A stretch of 64,000 bases of DNA, taken from assembly GCA_965215385.1 (NCBI GenBank), contig OZ244059.1:1302001-1366000 (forward strand). Direction: 5' to 3'. This document shows, one piece after another, positions 54,484 to 63,676 of the stretch. The notes below the pieces were generated by a model. The model ran no database searches. It was not told the origin of the DNA and saw only the letters and a program-made list of their open reading frames with translations. The stretch's first letter is position 1. Each line of letters opens with the position of its first letter. The position numbers and the translations under genes were made by a program. Origin of the DNA: JAPORY01 sp965215385 (lineage in GTDB: Bacteria > Pseudomonadota > Alphaproteobacteria > Rhodobacterales > Rhodobacteraceae).

Positions 54484-54723
54484 ATGAGACTGAAAGTAAA
54501 GGTGCCTAAACTCGGACTAACCATCGAAGAGGTCACCGTAGGAAAGTGGACGAAATCGGTCGGAGACCAAGTATCGGTGGACGAGGTCATCGGAGAAATT
54601 GAGGCGGACAAAGCTACCTACGAAATAGTTGCGCCTGGTAGTGGTAGAATTCTGGAGTTTGCTGCACTGGAAGGCGACGTCATTGCGATTGGAGAGGTAC
54701 TTGCGACTATTGACGTTGAATAG
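54484..54723 (+). CDS. Free-standing lipoyl-domain protein
   Basis: The 79-residue protein is a single lipoyl/biotinyl domain with the modification lysine in EIEADKATYEI and the flanking VGDQVSVDEVIGEI and GSGRILEFAALEGDVI. It starts one base after the hydratase stop. The domain is complete, but the linker, E3-binding and acyltransferase parts of an E2 are absent. It may be a shuttle carrier that works with E1 of this operon and an E2/E3 from elsewhere. Alternatively, it may be the truncated start of an E2, since the stop lies exactly where an E2 linker would begin. Confidence 0.82.
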   Translation: MRLKVKVPKLGLTIEEVTVGKWTKSVGDQVSVDEVIGEIEADKATYEIVAPGSGRILEFAALEGDVIAIGEVLATIDVE

Positions 54724-55028
54724 ACTCGGGCATCCGATTGACTACTTTTGCCGGGCCGACCAACCTGTGAAGCCAGAACAGTCGATAGCATATTTCTCTG
54801 GTCGTAGCCCGAAGCGACACACCAGGTTGCCTTATTACGGATACCTGCAAGATTTTGGTCAGGCAGTTATGATTTTATCCACCCGCTGTTTTGGCGGGTC
54901 GGGTAGTTGGAACTTTATGACGTGGCGCATGAATGCGAACAAGGCATTATCCTGTCGCCCTTGCCACTCGCATTGGGACCAAAATTCCGACCGCCGGCCA
55001 GAATCACAACCTTTTTTCAACGGACACC

Positions 55029-56774
55029 CTAGTTCTGGACAGCTTGCAGAAGCATACGGGAATAGGGGACTTGCGGTGTCTTAAACAAGGCGAAGCAAGT
55101 GTTCTCTTCCACGAATCGGCCGTTCTGCATTACAAACACACGGTCGGCATAGTGGGCGGCAATACCTAAATCTCCAGTAATGATGAGTAACGCTGAACCA
55201 GTTTCTTGGGTCATCTCCACCATCGTATCTAGCACTTGCTTCTGGATTGTGACATCAAGGCCCTGGGTCGGTTCATCGCAAATCAATAGGCGCGGACGAT
55301 ACATCAAAGCAATCGCGAGGCAAATCCGCTGCGCCATCCCCCCGCTAAGTTCGTGGGGATAGGAGCGAAGGCGCTCTTCCGGATCATTTATCCCTACCAT
55401 TTTAAGCAGTTTCACACAGCGTTTGCGAGCTTCGCTGTAAGATAGACGCTCGTGTGCTTGCATCACTGCCACAAGAGATTGCATGATCGTGTTCAGAGGG
55501 TAGAGTTGAGATTTGGCATTGGGCAGAACCGCCGCCAAATCTTTTGATCGAATCTTTCGCAACTCATCTTCGCTCAACCCGGCGATGTCGCGACCGTTGA
55601 ACAAGCATTGCCCTTCAATGACCTGCAGGCCCGACGGCAAAATGCGAAGGATTGCACTGGCCAGCATAGTTTTGCCGGACCCACTTTCGCCGATGATTGC
55701 GACCCGTTCTCCTGGATGTATCTTGAAGTCAATGTCTGTAAGTATACGGCGATCATGAGCATCACGGCGAGCCACGGACAGACCCTTGATGTCGAGCAAC
55801 GGCTCGATTGATGGATTTTGGTCATTCAATGGCGACAATTGTCGTTCTGTGTGCGCATTCGAAAATGCAGCCTCAATGCCACTTCGATCGCTGGTGACTG
55901 GACGAAGTAGGCTGCGGAGTATGTCACCGACGACTGCGAAGGTGAATACTATGATACCGAGCATAATCGCAGGATACACGACGACCCACCATTGCCCTAG
56001 CAGAATGTACCGAGAACCTTGGGCAATCATGCTTCCAAGTTCGGGCGTGGGAGGCTTCACTCCGGCACCGACAAAGCTCAACCCAGCTGTCAAGAGCACT
56101 GCAAATCCGATTGTGACCGATATCTGTACGATGATTGTGGGAATTATGTTTGGTAGAAGGTGCCTATAGTTGACCTGTAGTTCGTTGTTGCCGATAGCGC
56201 GAGCAGCCTCAACAAATGGCATACCCAATAGCGAAGATGTTTCTGACCGAGCCAAGCGCATGAATATTGGTGTATTGACGAATGCAACTGCCGCGATGAT
56301 GTTTAGTATTGATCCACCCGCAATTGCCACAAGGACCATAGCGAATACGAAAACTGGGAACGCCTGAAGCACCTCGAGCAGGCGCATGGAACTATCAGCG
56401 GCCCCGCGTGCAAGCCTAGACTCCTGCCGTTCTAGCTTTGCAATGGCCAAGCCAAGCGGTGTTCCGATCACGACGGAAATAAGCGTTGCCAATATGGCAA
56501 TCGTCACATCGACTTGCGGGCTTGCCAAAAGGCGTGACAGAATGTCCATTCCGTTTTCATCTGCGCCAAGCGGATGGGCTAGGGTCGGCGGTGCAAGGCG
56601 ATTAGATGGATCTGCCCTTGTTGGGTCGTAGGGTCCGATGTGTGGGCCAATAAAGGTCAACAGGATAATCACAGCAAACAGGCCTAGAAATACCTTCTGC
56701 CAAATCGCCAAGGGCGCTAGCCGTCGGGCAAACCTTAGCAAGGATTCGCTTCGCATGGGCTCAACTTCCTTCAA
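55029..56774 (-). CDS. DppC-DppD fusion: ABC permease joined to ATPase
   Basis: Residues 1-290 are a DppC-type permease with several membrane segments and the EAA loop EAARAIGNNELQVNYRHLLPN at 189-209. Residues 325-581 form a DppD-type ATPase with Walker A GESGSGKT (362-369), intact LSGGM signature (476-480) and Walker B ICDEP (D500, E501). The Q-loop glutamine is lost (LPNAKSQLYP) and the H-loop histidine is replaced by Gly534 (ITGDLG). These defects complement those of the DppF-like ATPase at 42029. The fused gene overlaps dppB (ATGA). Fusion of permease and ATPase is known but uncommon in this family. Confidence 0.88.
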   Translation of the reverse strand: MKEVEPMRSESLLRFARRLAPLAIWQKVFLGLFAVIILLTFIGPHIGPYDPTRADPSNRLAPPTLAHPLGADENGMDILSRLLASPQVDVTIAILATLISVVIGTPLGLAIAKLERQESRLARGAADSSMRLLEVLQAFPVFVFAMVLVAIAGGSILNIIAAVAFVNTPIFMRLARSETSSLLGMPFVEAARAIGNNELQVNYRHLLPNIIPTIIVQISVTIGFAVLLTAGLSFVGAGVKPPTPELGSMIAQGSRYILLGQWWVVVYPAIMLGIIVFTFAVVGDILRSLLRPVTSDRSGIEAAFSNAHTERQLSPLNDQNPSIEPLLDIKGLSVARRDAHDRRILTDIDFKIHPGERVAIIGESGSGKTMLASAILRILPSGLQVIEGQCLFNGRDIAGLSEDELRKIRSKDLAAVLPNAKSQLYPLNTIMQSLVAVMQAHERLSYSEARKRCVKLLKMVGINDPEERLRSYPHELSGGMAQRICLAIALMYRPRLLICDEPTQGLDVTIQKQVLDTMVEMTQETGSALLIITGDLGIAAHYADRVFVMQNGRFVEENTCFALFKTPQVPYSRMLLQAVQN

Positions 56775-57793
56775 TTCCTAACACGAGGATCTAATGCCCA
56801 ATGCAAGAAATCTACTAACGCGTAAACTATCACTGTCATTACCGCAGCAAATGAGACGAAGGCCTGTATTGATGCGTAGTCAGCCGAGACGATTGATTGA
56901 ACGGCAAATTGACCCAAGCCCGCAAAATTGAAGACGCTTTCGACAAGCACAGCACCGCCAATCAGAAACGTTACGATAACCCCGGCGATTACTATGGTAG
57001 GCGCTGCCGCAGCCCGAGCGGCGCGCAAGCTTACCTTAAGTGGCTTTAGCCCAACGACGCGCCCATAGGTCGTATATTCGGCCGAAAGTGAAGTTTCCAT
57101 TTGGCTGCGCATCATTTTGAAGACCGGCGCACCGTAGACGAAAGCAAGGACGAAAACTGGCATAATCAAGTGGGAGATAGCCGAAGTAAAGGCATCGAAA
57201 TCGCCAGCCAGCAGCGTGTCAATAAGAATAAATCCGGTCACGATTGGTGGTTCGGTGTCGAGAAAAGACAGCCGTCCCTCAGGACCGGGAAGCCAATCAA
57301 GATGAGTATAGAAAAGCAGGATAAACAGAAGCCCTAGAACAAAATCAGGCAAGGCACCTGCTAGCATCCCATAGCCGAAAGCGATTCGCCGGAAAACCCG
57401 ATTCAAAAAGCCTTTGCCTTCTTGAGCCGAGAGAATTGCTAGTGGCACCAGTACGAGAATAACCACGATCATTGCCAACAGAATCAGTTCAAGCGTCACC
57501 GGAATACGTGCGATCATCTCATCCGTTACCGAAGAGTTGTTAACCCAGCTTCGTCCAAGGTCGCCCCTTAGCGCGTCCTTTACCCAATAAAAATACTGAG
57601 AGATCAGCGGTTCGTTCAGTCGCATCTCTTCGCGCACGGCTTCCACCGCCTCGTCCGATACCAGCGGTCCCAGTGATAGCCGGGCCGGGTCGCCGGGGAT
57701 CATTCTAACTAGGAAAAAAGTGACAAAAGTGATCGCAATGACTTGGACCCCCAGATAGGCTAGGCGGTACAAAAACGTCAAGAGTCGCGGCAT
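56771..57793 (-). CDS. Peptide/opine ABC transporter permease, DppB-like
   Basis: This is an inner-membrane permease of about 340 residues. The start is taken as the ATG at 57793 (MPRLLTFLYRLAYLG), where DppB proteins usually begin; nine more residues are possible to 57820. VRMIPGDPARLSLGP is the conserved DppB stretch, and RAARAAAAPTIVIAG is the EAA-type loop. Six membrane segments are predicted by eye. It overlaps the DppC-DppD gene downstream. With the binding protein at 43101 and the ATPase at 42029, all parts of one importer are present. Confidence 0.9.
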   Translation of the reverse strand: MPRLLTFLYRLAYLGVQVIAITFVTFFLVRMIPGDPARLSLGPLVSDEAVEAVREEMRLNEPLISQYFYWVKDALRGDLGRSWVNNSSVTDEMIARIPVTLELILLAMIVVILVLVPLAILSAQEGKGFLNRVFRRIAFGYGMLAGALPDFVLGLLFILLFYTHLDWLPGPEGRLSFLDTEPPIVTGFILIDTLLAGDFDAFTSAISHLIMPVFVLAFVYGAPVFKMMRSQMETSLSAEYTTYGRVVGLKPLKVSLRAARAAAAPTIVIAGVIVTFLIGGAVLVESVFNFAGLGQFAVQSIVSADYASIQAFVSFAAVMTVIVYALVDFLHWALDPRVRN

Positions 57794-57820
57794 GTCTGGA
57801 TTCCTAGTATATCTTGTCAA

Positions 57821-58459
57821 GAAACCCGCTATTCAGTAACAAAACGCTGACAAAATTGTCTTTTCTGTAACTTTTCTGGCGACAATCGTTATAATTGGAG
57901 GCAAAATCATCAAGTCAATGCGAGATTTGCGCTAAATTCAGACATCTTGACATCGTGGATCATAATAAATTTATCTAATCGATAAAAAACTATGAAGAAT
58001 AGGCACTTACGCTACTGTGGTCGGACAATCACGGCTTTTTTGCCCTACAATTTTGACTGATGCCTACTCGAAAAAAATCCGATCAACCGCTAGTCTGCCG
58101 CGCTCTCGCTGCAAGATGCAGATGAAATGGCATCATTCTGCGGCAAGAAAAAAGGTCCCGAGTTCAAGTTGTCTGAAATTGGTAAATCTTCTTCAGAGGC
58201 TTAGGGGTGAAGGGTCAGGTTATGCGCAAAGCATTCTCAACGCAAGCCTATCTTCAGACATCCTTACAGGATTCGGGTCAACGGAGTCGTTACCGCTCCC
58301 CGCTTCACAGATTTAGACGTTGCGCGATTGTGGCATCCGGTTCTGAACAGAGCTGCTTCGCTCCTGCGGAACAGTTTAAGCAAAGAAACAATAGCGACTG
58401 GTAGTGGGCACTGCGCAAGTATCTGACGAAGTATAATTTCCAACCTTGGTCATTTGGTT
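57821..58459. other. Intergenic region between the permease gene and nrdJ
   Basis: No supportable gene lies in these 639 bases. The part near 57821-58010 is AT-rich and should contain the leftward promoter of the dppB-dppCD operon. The rest contains only short frames without family or ribosome site. Confidence 0.4.
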
Positions 58460-60751
58460 TTAACTACATTTTGAATACCCACATGCAGCACAGGTCATGC
58501 AACCCTCGGACATTCGCATTTCAAATTGGCTACAGGACGGACAAGGTTGCCCCCTACTTGAGTCAATTTGTACGATCACGGCCGTGGGGTCAGCCTTCAA
58601 ACCAAGGCCCTCTTGCGTCAAGAATCCTATCGCCACCATATGTTGCTCAATGACACCGCCAATTGCCGCTAAGACTGACGGAAGGTATTTTCCATTCACC
58701 CACGCCCCGCCTCTTGGATCAAAAACAGCCTTAAGTTCCTCAACAACAAAAGAAACATCACCACCGCGACGAAAAACCGCTGAGATCATTCTCGTTAAAG
58801 CCACTGTCCAAGCAAAACTCTCCATATTTTTGGAGTTGATGAAGATTTCAAACGGGCGCCGCTTATCATTTTGAATGATGTCATTGATGGTGATATAGAT
58901 CGCGTGCTCGCTATCTGGCCATCGGAGCTTGTAGGTATTGCCCTCAAGCAGCTCTGGGCGCTTGATCGGCTCTGACATATAAATCACCTCGCTCCCTGCG
59001 GCTGACGACGCTCTTGTCATCTCGGCAACAGTCGAATGCGTACCCTCTTTTCCCTTCTGTTCGACACTCAAAACCGACCCAGTCACATCGTTAGGCCGAT
59101 ATGTTGTACAGCCCTTACATCCCGTATCCCACGCCCGCATATATACTTCGCGAAACGCGTCAAAACTAATATCGACTGGGCAATTGATCGTTTTTGAAAT
59201 GCTCGAGTCGATCCATCGCTGCGCTGCCGCCTGCATCTTCACATGATCTTCTGGTCCCAGTGTCTGCGCATCGACAAAGTAGTCCGGCAATTCGCTGGTG
59301 CCAAACTTCTCTCGCCACAGTTGGACGGCATAGTCCACAACTTGCTCCTCAGTGCGCGAACCGTCCTTTTGCAACACTTTTCGTGTATAGGCGTAGGCAA
59401 ATACTGGCTCAATTCCCGATGATACATTCCCCGCGAGCAAGGAAATCGTTCCTGTGGGCGCAATCGACGTCAATAGTGCGTTTCTGATCCCGTGTTTCAT
59501 GACGGCTTTACGAAGATCGTCGCCCATATTTTGCATCGTTTCTGACTCAAGAAATTCCGCTGCTGAAAACAATGGGAAGGGCGACTTTTCTTTCGCTAAC
59601 GAAATTGATGCGCGGTAGGCACTTTGGGCGATTTGTTTTAACCACTGTTCGGTCTGAGCCACCGCCCGATCAGAACCATAGCGCCAGCCGCACATCGCGA
59701 GCGCATCAGCGAGTCCGGTAACGCCGAGACCGACCCGCCGCTTCGCTTTTGCCTCTCGCTCTTGGGCCGGTAAGGGAAATCGCGAAATATCAATGACATT
59801 ATCCATCATGCGGACGGCTGTCGTTACGAGTTTCTTGAGGCGTTGTGGCCTAATTCGCGCATCTTTTTCAAACGGTTTATCAACCAACCGAGCAAGGTTT
59901 ATCGAACCGAGCAGACAGGCACCGTAGGGCGGCAGCGGCTGTTCACCGCACGGGTTCGTGGCAGCAATCGTTTCCGCGTAATGCAAGTTATTCGTGGCAT
60001 TTATTCGGTCAATGAAGATTACGCCAGGCTCGGCATAGTCGTAGGTCGCCTGCATGATTTTATGCCATAGCTCGCGTGCCGACACGGTGTGAAATGTCTT
60101 GCCTTTGAAGTGAAGCTTCCAAGGCTGATCTTGCTTCACCGCTTCCATAAATTTATTCGTAACAAGAACCGAGATGTTAAACATTCGCAGTCGTGTCGGA
60201 TTCGACTTCGCTGAGATGAAGTCTTCAATGTCGGGATGATCGCATCGCATTGTTGCCATCATTGCTCCGCGCCGAGATCCCGCAGACATAATGGTGCGAC
60301 ACATGGAGTCCCAAACATCCATAAAGCTGAGCGGGCCTGAAGCATCGGCGGCAACGCCGCTGACGCTGGCTCCGTTGGGCCGAATGGTCGAAAAATCATA
60401 GCCGATGCCGCCCCCTTGCTGCATTGTTAAAGCGGCTTCGCGCAACGCTGCAAAGATTCCCGACATCGAATCTGAAATCGTTCCCATCACAAAGCAGTTG
60501 AAGAGGGTAACTTGGCGCCCAGTTCCGGCCCCGGCAATTATCCGACCAGCGGGCAGGAATTGAAAATCTTCTAACGCGGCATAGAATTCTTGCTCCCATT
60601 TGGTTGCGTCGTTCTCGCAGCTCGCAAGTGCGCTCGCGATTCGGCGCCATGTGTCCTCAAGCGTTATATCAATAGGGGTTCCGTCTACTCGCTTCAGACG
60701 ATATTTCATGTCCCAAATTTGTTCGGCGATTGGAGCTTGGGAGTGCGTCAT
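58460..60751 (-). CDS. nrdJ: Adenosylcobalamin-dependent ribonucleotide reductase (class II)
   Basis: NrdJ reduces ribonucleotides to deoxyribonucleotides with vitamin B12 as radical source, with or without oxygen. The 763-residue protein has the first redox cysteine C86 in TLFNCFVMG, the active-site NPCGEQ at 266-271 and YGACLLGSINL. A middle domain includes LLAGNVSSGIEP and KGCTTYRPND. The C-terminal cysteine-rich tail (CPSCSQ, GCMTCAACGYSKC) is typical of the alphaproteobacterial form. A small palindrome CCGTA-CA-TACGG (60767-60778) lies just upstream and may be an operator. It is divergent from the DUF1489 gene. Confidence 0.95.
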   Translation of the reverse strand: MTHSQAPIAEQIWDMKYRLKRVDGTPIDITLEDTWRRIASALASCENDATKWEQEFYAALEDFQFLPAGRIIAGAGTGRQVTLFNCFVMGTISDSMSGIFAALREAALTMQQGGGIGYDFSTIRPNGASVSGVAADASGPLSFMDVWDSMCRTIMSAGSRRGAMMATMRCDHPDIEDFISAKSNPTRLRMFNISVLVTNKFMEAVKQDQPWKLHFKGKTFHTVSARELWHKIMQATYDYAEPGVIFIDRINATNNLHYAETIAATNPCGEQPLPPYGACLLGSINLARLVDKPFEKDARIRPQRLKKLVTTAVRMMDNVIDISRFPLPAQEREAKAKRRVGLGVTGLADALAMCGWRYGSDRAVAQTEQWLKQIAQSAYRASISLAKEKSPFPLFSAAEFLESETMQNMGDDLRKAVMKHGIRNALLTSIAPTGTISLLAGNVSSGIEPVFAYAYTRKVLQKDGSRTEEQVVDYAVQLWREKFGTSELPDYFVDAQTLGPEDHVKMQAAAQRWIDSSISKTINCPVDISFDAFREVYMRAWDTGCKGCTTYRPNDVTGSVLSVEQKGKEGTHSTVAEMTRASSAAGSEVIYMSEPIKRPELLEGNTYKLRWPDSEHAIYITINDIIQNDKRRPFEIFINSKNMESFAWTVALTRMISAVFRRGGDVSFVVEELKAVFDPRGGAWVNGKYLPSVLAAIGGVIEQHMVAIGFLTQEGLGLKADPTAVIVQIDSSRGQPCPSCSQFEMRMSEGCMTCAACGYSKCS

Positions 60752-60840
60752 GATGTCCTCTTACAGCCGTACATACGGTACAATTGGTTGTTGCCGATCG
60801 GTACCAGCCTCGCTTTATAGCATAGATTATGAATTTAACC

Positions 60841-61203
60841 ATGACCGCTAAGCACCTCAATTTGGTCAAATTATGCGTTGGCGTTCGTCACATTGATCAA
60901 TTGCGTACTTCACAAGCTGAGCAAATTAGGCGTAACCAAGATGGGTACCCGCGTCATATCACTCGTATGCGACCACGGCGATCTGCAGCGTTACTCAATG
61001 GTGGCTCACTTTACTGGGTGATCAAAGGAATGATACTGTGCCGTCAAGAGATTTTTGCTCTAGAGACCGTCTTTGGTAGCGATCTTGTGCGGAGATGTGC
61101 CATTATTCTTGACCCCAACTTGATCAGGACAAAACCGACCCGCCGCCGACCGTTTCAGGGATGGCGTTACCTGTATGTTGAGGAGACTCCTCCCGATTTA
61201 TAG
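60841..61203 (+). CDS. DUF1489 family protein
   Basis: The 120-residue protein matches the alphaproteobacterial DUF1489 family: LVKLCVGVRHIDQL at the start, RMRPRRSAALLNGGSLYWVIKG in the middle and RRPFQGWRYLYVEETPPDL at the end. The function is unknown, but the family is nearly restricted to Alphaproteobacteria. The start at 60841 matches the usual M-T-x-H-L. An in-frame ATG lies at 60829. Confidence 0.85.
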   Translation: MTAKHLNLVKLCVGVRHIDQLRTSQAEQIRRNQDGYPRHITRMRPRRSAALLNGGSLYWVIKGMILCRQEIFALETVFGSDLVRRCAIILDPNLIRTKPTRRRPFQGWRYLYVEETPPDL

Positions 61204-61311
61204 TTCCGTAGGGATAGGGTGTCGACTGTATCACATTATTGCCGCCTTGATTCGAACTTGACTTGATCGTTTGGTTGCTGATGTCACTACCCAGGAAGTG
61301 GAAACATCGAA

Positions 61312-62085
61312 ATGCACATTGCTCTGATTGGGACTGGCGCGATTGCCACATTTGTCGCCAACGCTTTGACCTCGGCGGGTCATATGATTGCCGCTAACTT
61401 GGTGCGTCCCGAAAAAGAGCGACCCGCGGTCAATCATTACGGGTCTGTTGCGTCACTACCCGACAGTTTGGACATCGTAATTGATTGTGCCGGGCACGCG
61501 GCCTTACGCACATATGGACCGCAAATCCTTGCAGACGGTATTGATCTGATTACCGTATCACTTGGTGCTCTTGCTGATTCGTCCTTGGCCGAAGAACTCC
61601 AAGTAGCAGCCCAGCGGGGCGGTGCGAGACTTCATTTGGCAAGCGGCGCGATTGGAGCGCTTGATTGCTTGCAAGCTGCTCGGGTTGGAGCCTTGCATTC
61701 AGTAATCTATGCGGGACGCAAACCGCCGAGGGGCTGGAAAGGGTCAGCAGCAGAATTGGTTGTCGATCTCGGCTCATTAACTCACGGCGCGGTGACCCAT
61801 TTTGATGGGTCTGCTCGCGATGCGGCGCTTCGATATCCAAAGAATGCGAATGTTGCCGCAGCCGTTGCGCTTGCGGGAGTGGGGTTTGACAAAACCAAAG
61901 TGCAATTGATTGCTGATGCGAGCGCAACAGAAAATATTCATGAGGTGACGGCGCAAGGAGATTTCGGACAATTGCGGTTTCGGATTAACGGTTCAGCGTT
62001 ACCTGACAATCCAAGAAGTTCGGCTCTAGCGGCAATGAGTGTTGTCGCAAAAGTCCAACAATTAGAGGCTGCTGTTGCATTCTGA
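61312..62085 (+). CDS. nadX: L-aspartate dehydrogenase
   Basis: This 257-residue NAD(P) enzyme converts L-aspartate to iminoaspartate, the first step of one route to NAD, or deaminates aspartate to oxaloacetate. It has the Rossmann start LIGTGAIATFVANAL, LITVSLGALAD, LASGAIGALDCLQAA and the C-terminal NANVAAAVALAGVGFDKT, which carries the conserved family residues. No nadA or nadC is adjacent, so NAD synthesis and catabolism remain equally possible. Confidence 0.88.
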   Translation: MHIALIGTGAIATFVANALTSAGHMIAANLVRPEKERPAVNHYGSVASLPDSLDIVIDCAGHAALRTYGPQILADGIDLITVSLGALADSSLAEELQVAAQRGGARLHLASGAIGALDCLQAARVGALHSVIYAGRKPPRGWKGSAAELVVDLGSLTHGAVTHFDGSARDAALRYPKNANVAAAVALAGVGFDKTKVQLIADASATENIHEVTAQGDFGQLRFRINGSALPDNPRSSALAAMSVVAKVQQLEAAVAF

Positions 62086-62357
62086 CGAGCTGCCGGCGCT
62101 GGCTTCGGAATTTACGGCGGCTTGCGGAATCTATGACTTGTGCTGTCTAAGTATAAAGTTGGGCGACCTTTCGAATCGCGACAATGATTGGCGGGTTGAG
62201 AATTAGAGTATTGAAGTAGTGTAAGTGCTTCGTATTGAATAGGTGCAGAAGCCAATTTCCGCAATCCTTGCGTCGCTTAGTTTCATCGGACTACAGTCTG
62301 TCGGTGCGCAGAAACTGAACGGGTGCTTACGATAATCCAATGCTGTCGAGGAGAACA

Positions 62358-62786
62358 ATGTCGATACAATACCTTCACACCATGGTTCGGGTCAAAGATC
62401 TCGAAGCTTCAAAAGCCTTCTTTCAATTGCTCGGGCTGCGTGAAACACGGCGTTCCGAAAACGAGACGGGACGATTCACGCTTGTCTTCATGGCACCGCC
62501 TGATCAACTAGAATGCCCTATCGAATTAACCTACAACTGGGATGGCGATGACGGTCTACCGTCAGATAGTCGTCATTTCGGTCACGTCGCCTACGGCGTT
62601 AGCAATATCTATGAAACGTGTGCGCATCTGCAGGAAAATGGTGTCACCATCAACCGCCCGCCGAGAGACGGCTATATGGCTTTCATTCGCTCTCCAGATA
62701 ATATTTCGGTGGAATTACTGCAAATCGGACAGCCTTTAGCACCAGCCGAACCGTGGCAAAGCATGGCGAATATCGGTCATTGGTAA
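62358..62786 (+). CDS. VOC-family protein, lactoylglutathione lyase-like
   Basis: The 142-residue protein starts with HTMVRVKDLEASKAFFQLLG and has metal-site candidates at His8 (LHTMV), Glu in IELTYNWD, His in GHVAYGV and Glu in VELLQIG. These are the four positions of glyoxalase I. It probably detoxifies methylglyoxal with glutathione. I chose the ATG at 62358, which has GGAG six bases upstream, rather than 62340. The C-terminus SMANIGHW is common in alphaproteobacterial homologues. Confidence 0.82.
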   Translation: MSIQYLHTMVRVKDLEASKAFFQLLGLRETRRSENETGRFTLVFMAPPDQLECPIELTYNWDGDDGLPSDSRHFGHVAYGVSNIYETCAHLQENGVTINRPPRDGYMAFIRSPDNISVELLQIGQPLAPAEPWQSMANIGHW

Positions 62787-63676
62787 ACCCGATAAGCGAA
62801 GCCTCCCGGAGAAAAAAATAAGATAGAGTTTGAGATTTGGGCACTTTGATCTGAGTTCTGCAGCTAATAAGCTATGACCGTGGTCGAGTTGTAATGGATG
62901 TCTGGTCTTCGGCTCTGTCCTGCAATGACGGCTCCATCGTCTGCTTTTTGCTCATCACAGGTGAAGGTATGAATTTCTTGAAACAACAGGGGGTTCTCGA
63001 CCGCTCCTCCTTTGTAGTTGGCAAATTTTTCGAAGCGAGCACAATGTTTGATCGCCTTGTCGATAGCCTCTGCGGTTAATATCGGCACAGAGTCCTATGC
63101 CGAATATCGAAATGAAATCGTATTTTCGGACACAAAATCTGCAACTGGTGACGACGGCGAGCAAGCGGCAAGCAAACTCACTGTGGTTATCAATCCGATT
63201 ATCGGCGCAACCCCGATCATATTCGGTTCTCTTGGGAAGCTGTTAATCATGCTGAAAATGTTACTTTCAAGGACAATCTGAATGGCGATCAGGGGAGCGT
63301 TACCCTAAGCAGGCGTGCAAGCCAAGAAGCAGTGAAATGGTAGTGGGCAGGAACTATGAGGTTTGACTGAAGGTGTCAATTGATTGCAGGAGAAACGCTC
63401 TGGCGGTATTGTCGTAGGGCTCAAATGCTGACTTCGTACTCGTTAATTCCGACGATAATGACATGATAATACGGCGCAAGTGCACGAGCACCGCAGAGTC
63501 AGTCTATTCGGTGCCCTATTCGTGGGCAAAAACGCTCATCGGAGAGCAATCTCGTATTCGACTCGCGAAATTCGAACCGACGGGCCAACAGTTTAGTCGA
63601 TAGCGAAATGCGTGCCTGATGCGGCGGCTATTTTGGTAAAGCCTTTTGACCAAAATGGCGCTTGCTTGACGCCGTT
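62787..63676. other. Gene-poor region, possible decayed secreted-protein gene
   Basis: No intact gene is convincing. Frame 63018-63281 begins MANFSKRAQCLIALSIASAV, like a signal peptide, and continues FSDTKSATGDDGEQAASKL. Another frame from about 63225 to 63344 reads AENVTFKDNLNGDQGSVTL and ends RASQEAVKW. The two could be parts of one frameshifted gene of about 110 codons. The rest shows no features. Confidence 0.35.

Noticed and set aside
58017..58316. 99-codon open frame between dppB and nrdJ
   Set aside because: Low-complexity, serine-rich text with no start context, in an intergenic region that should hold promoters.
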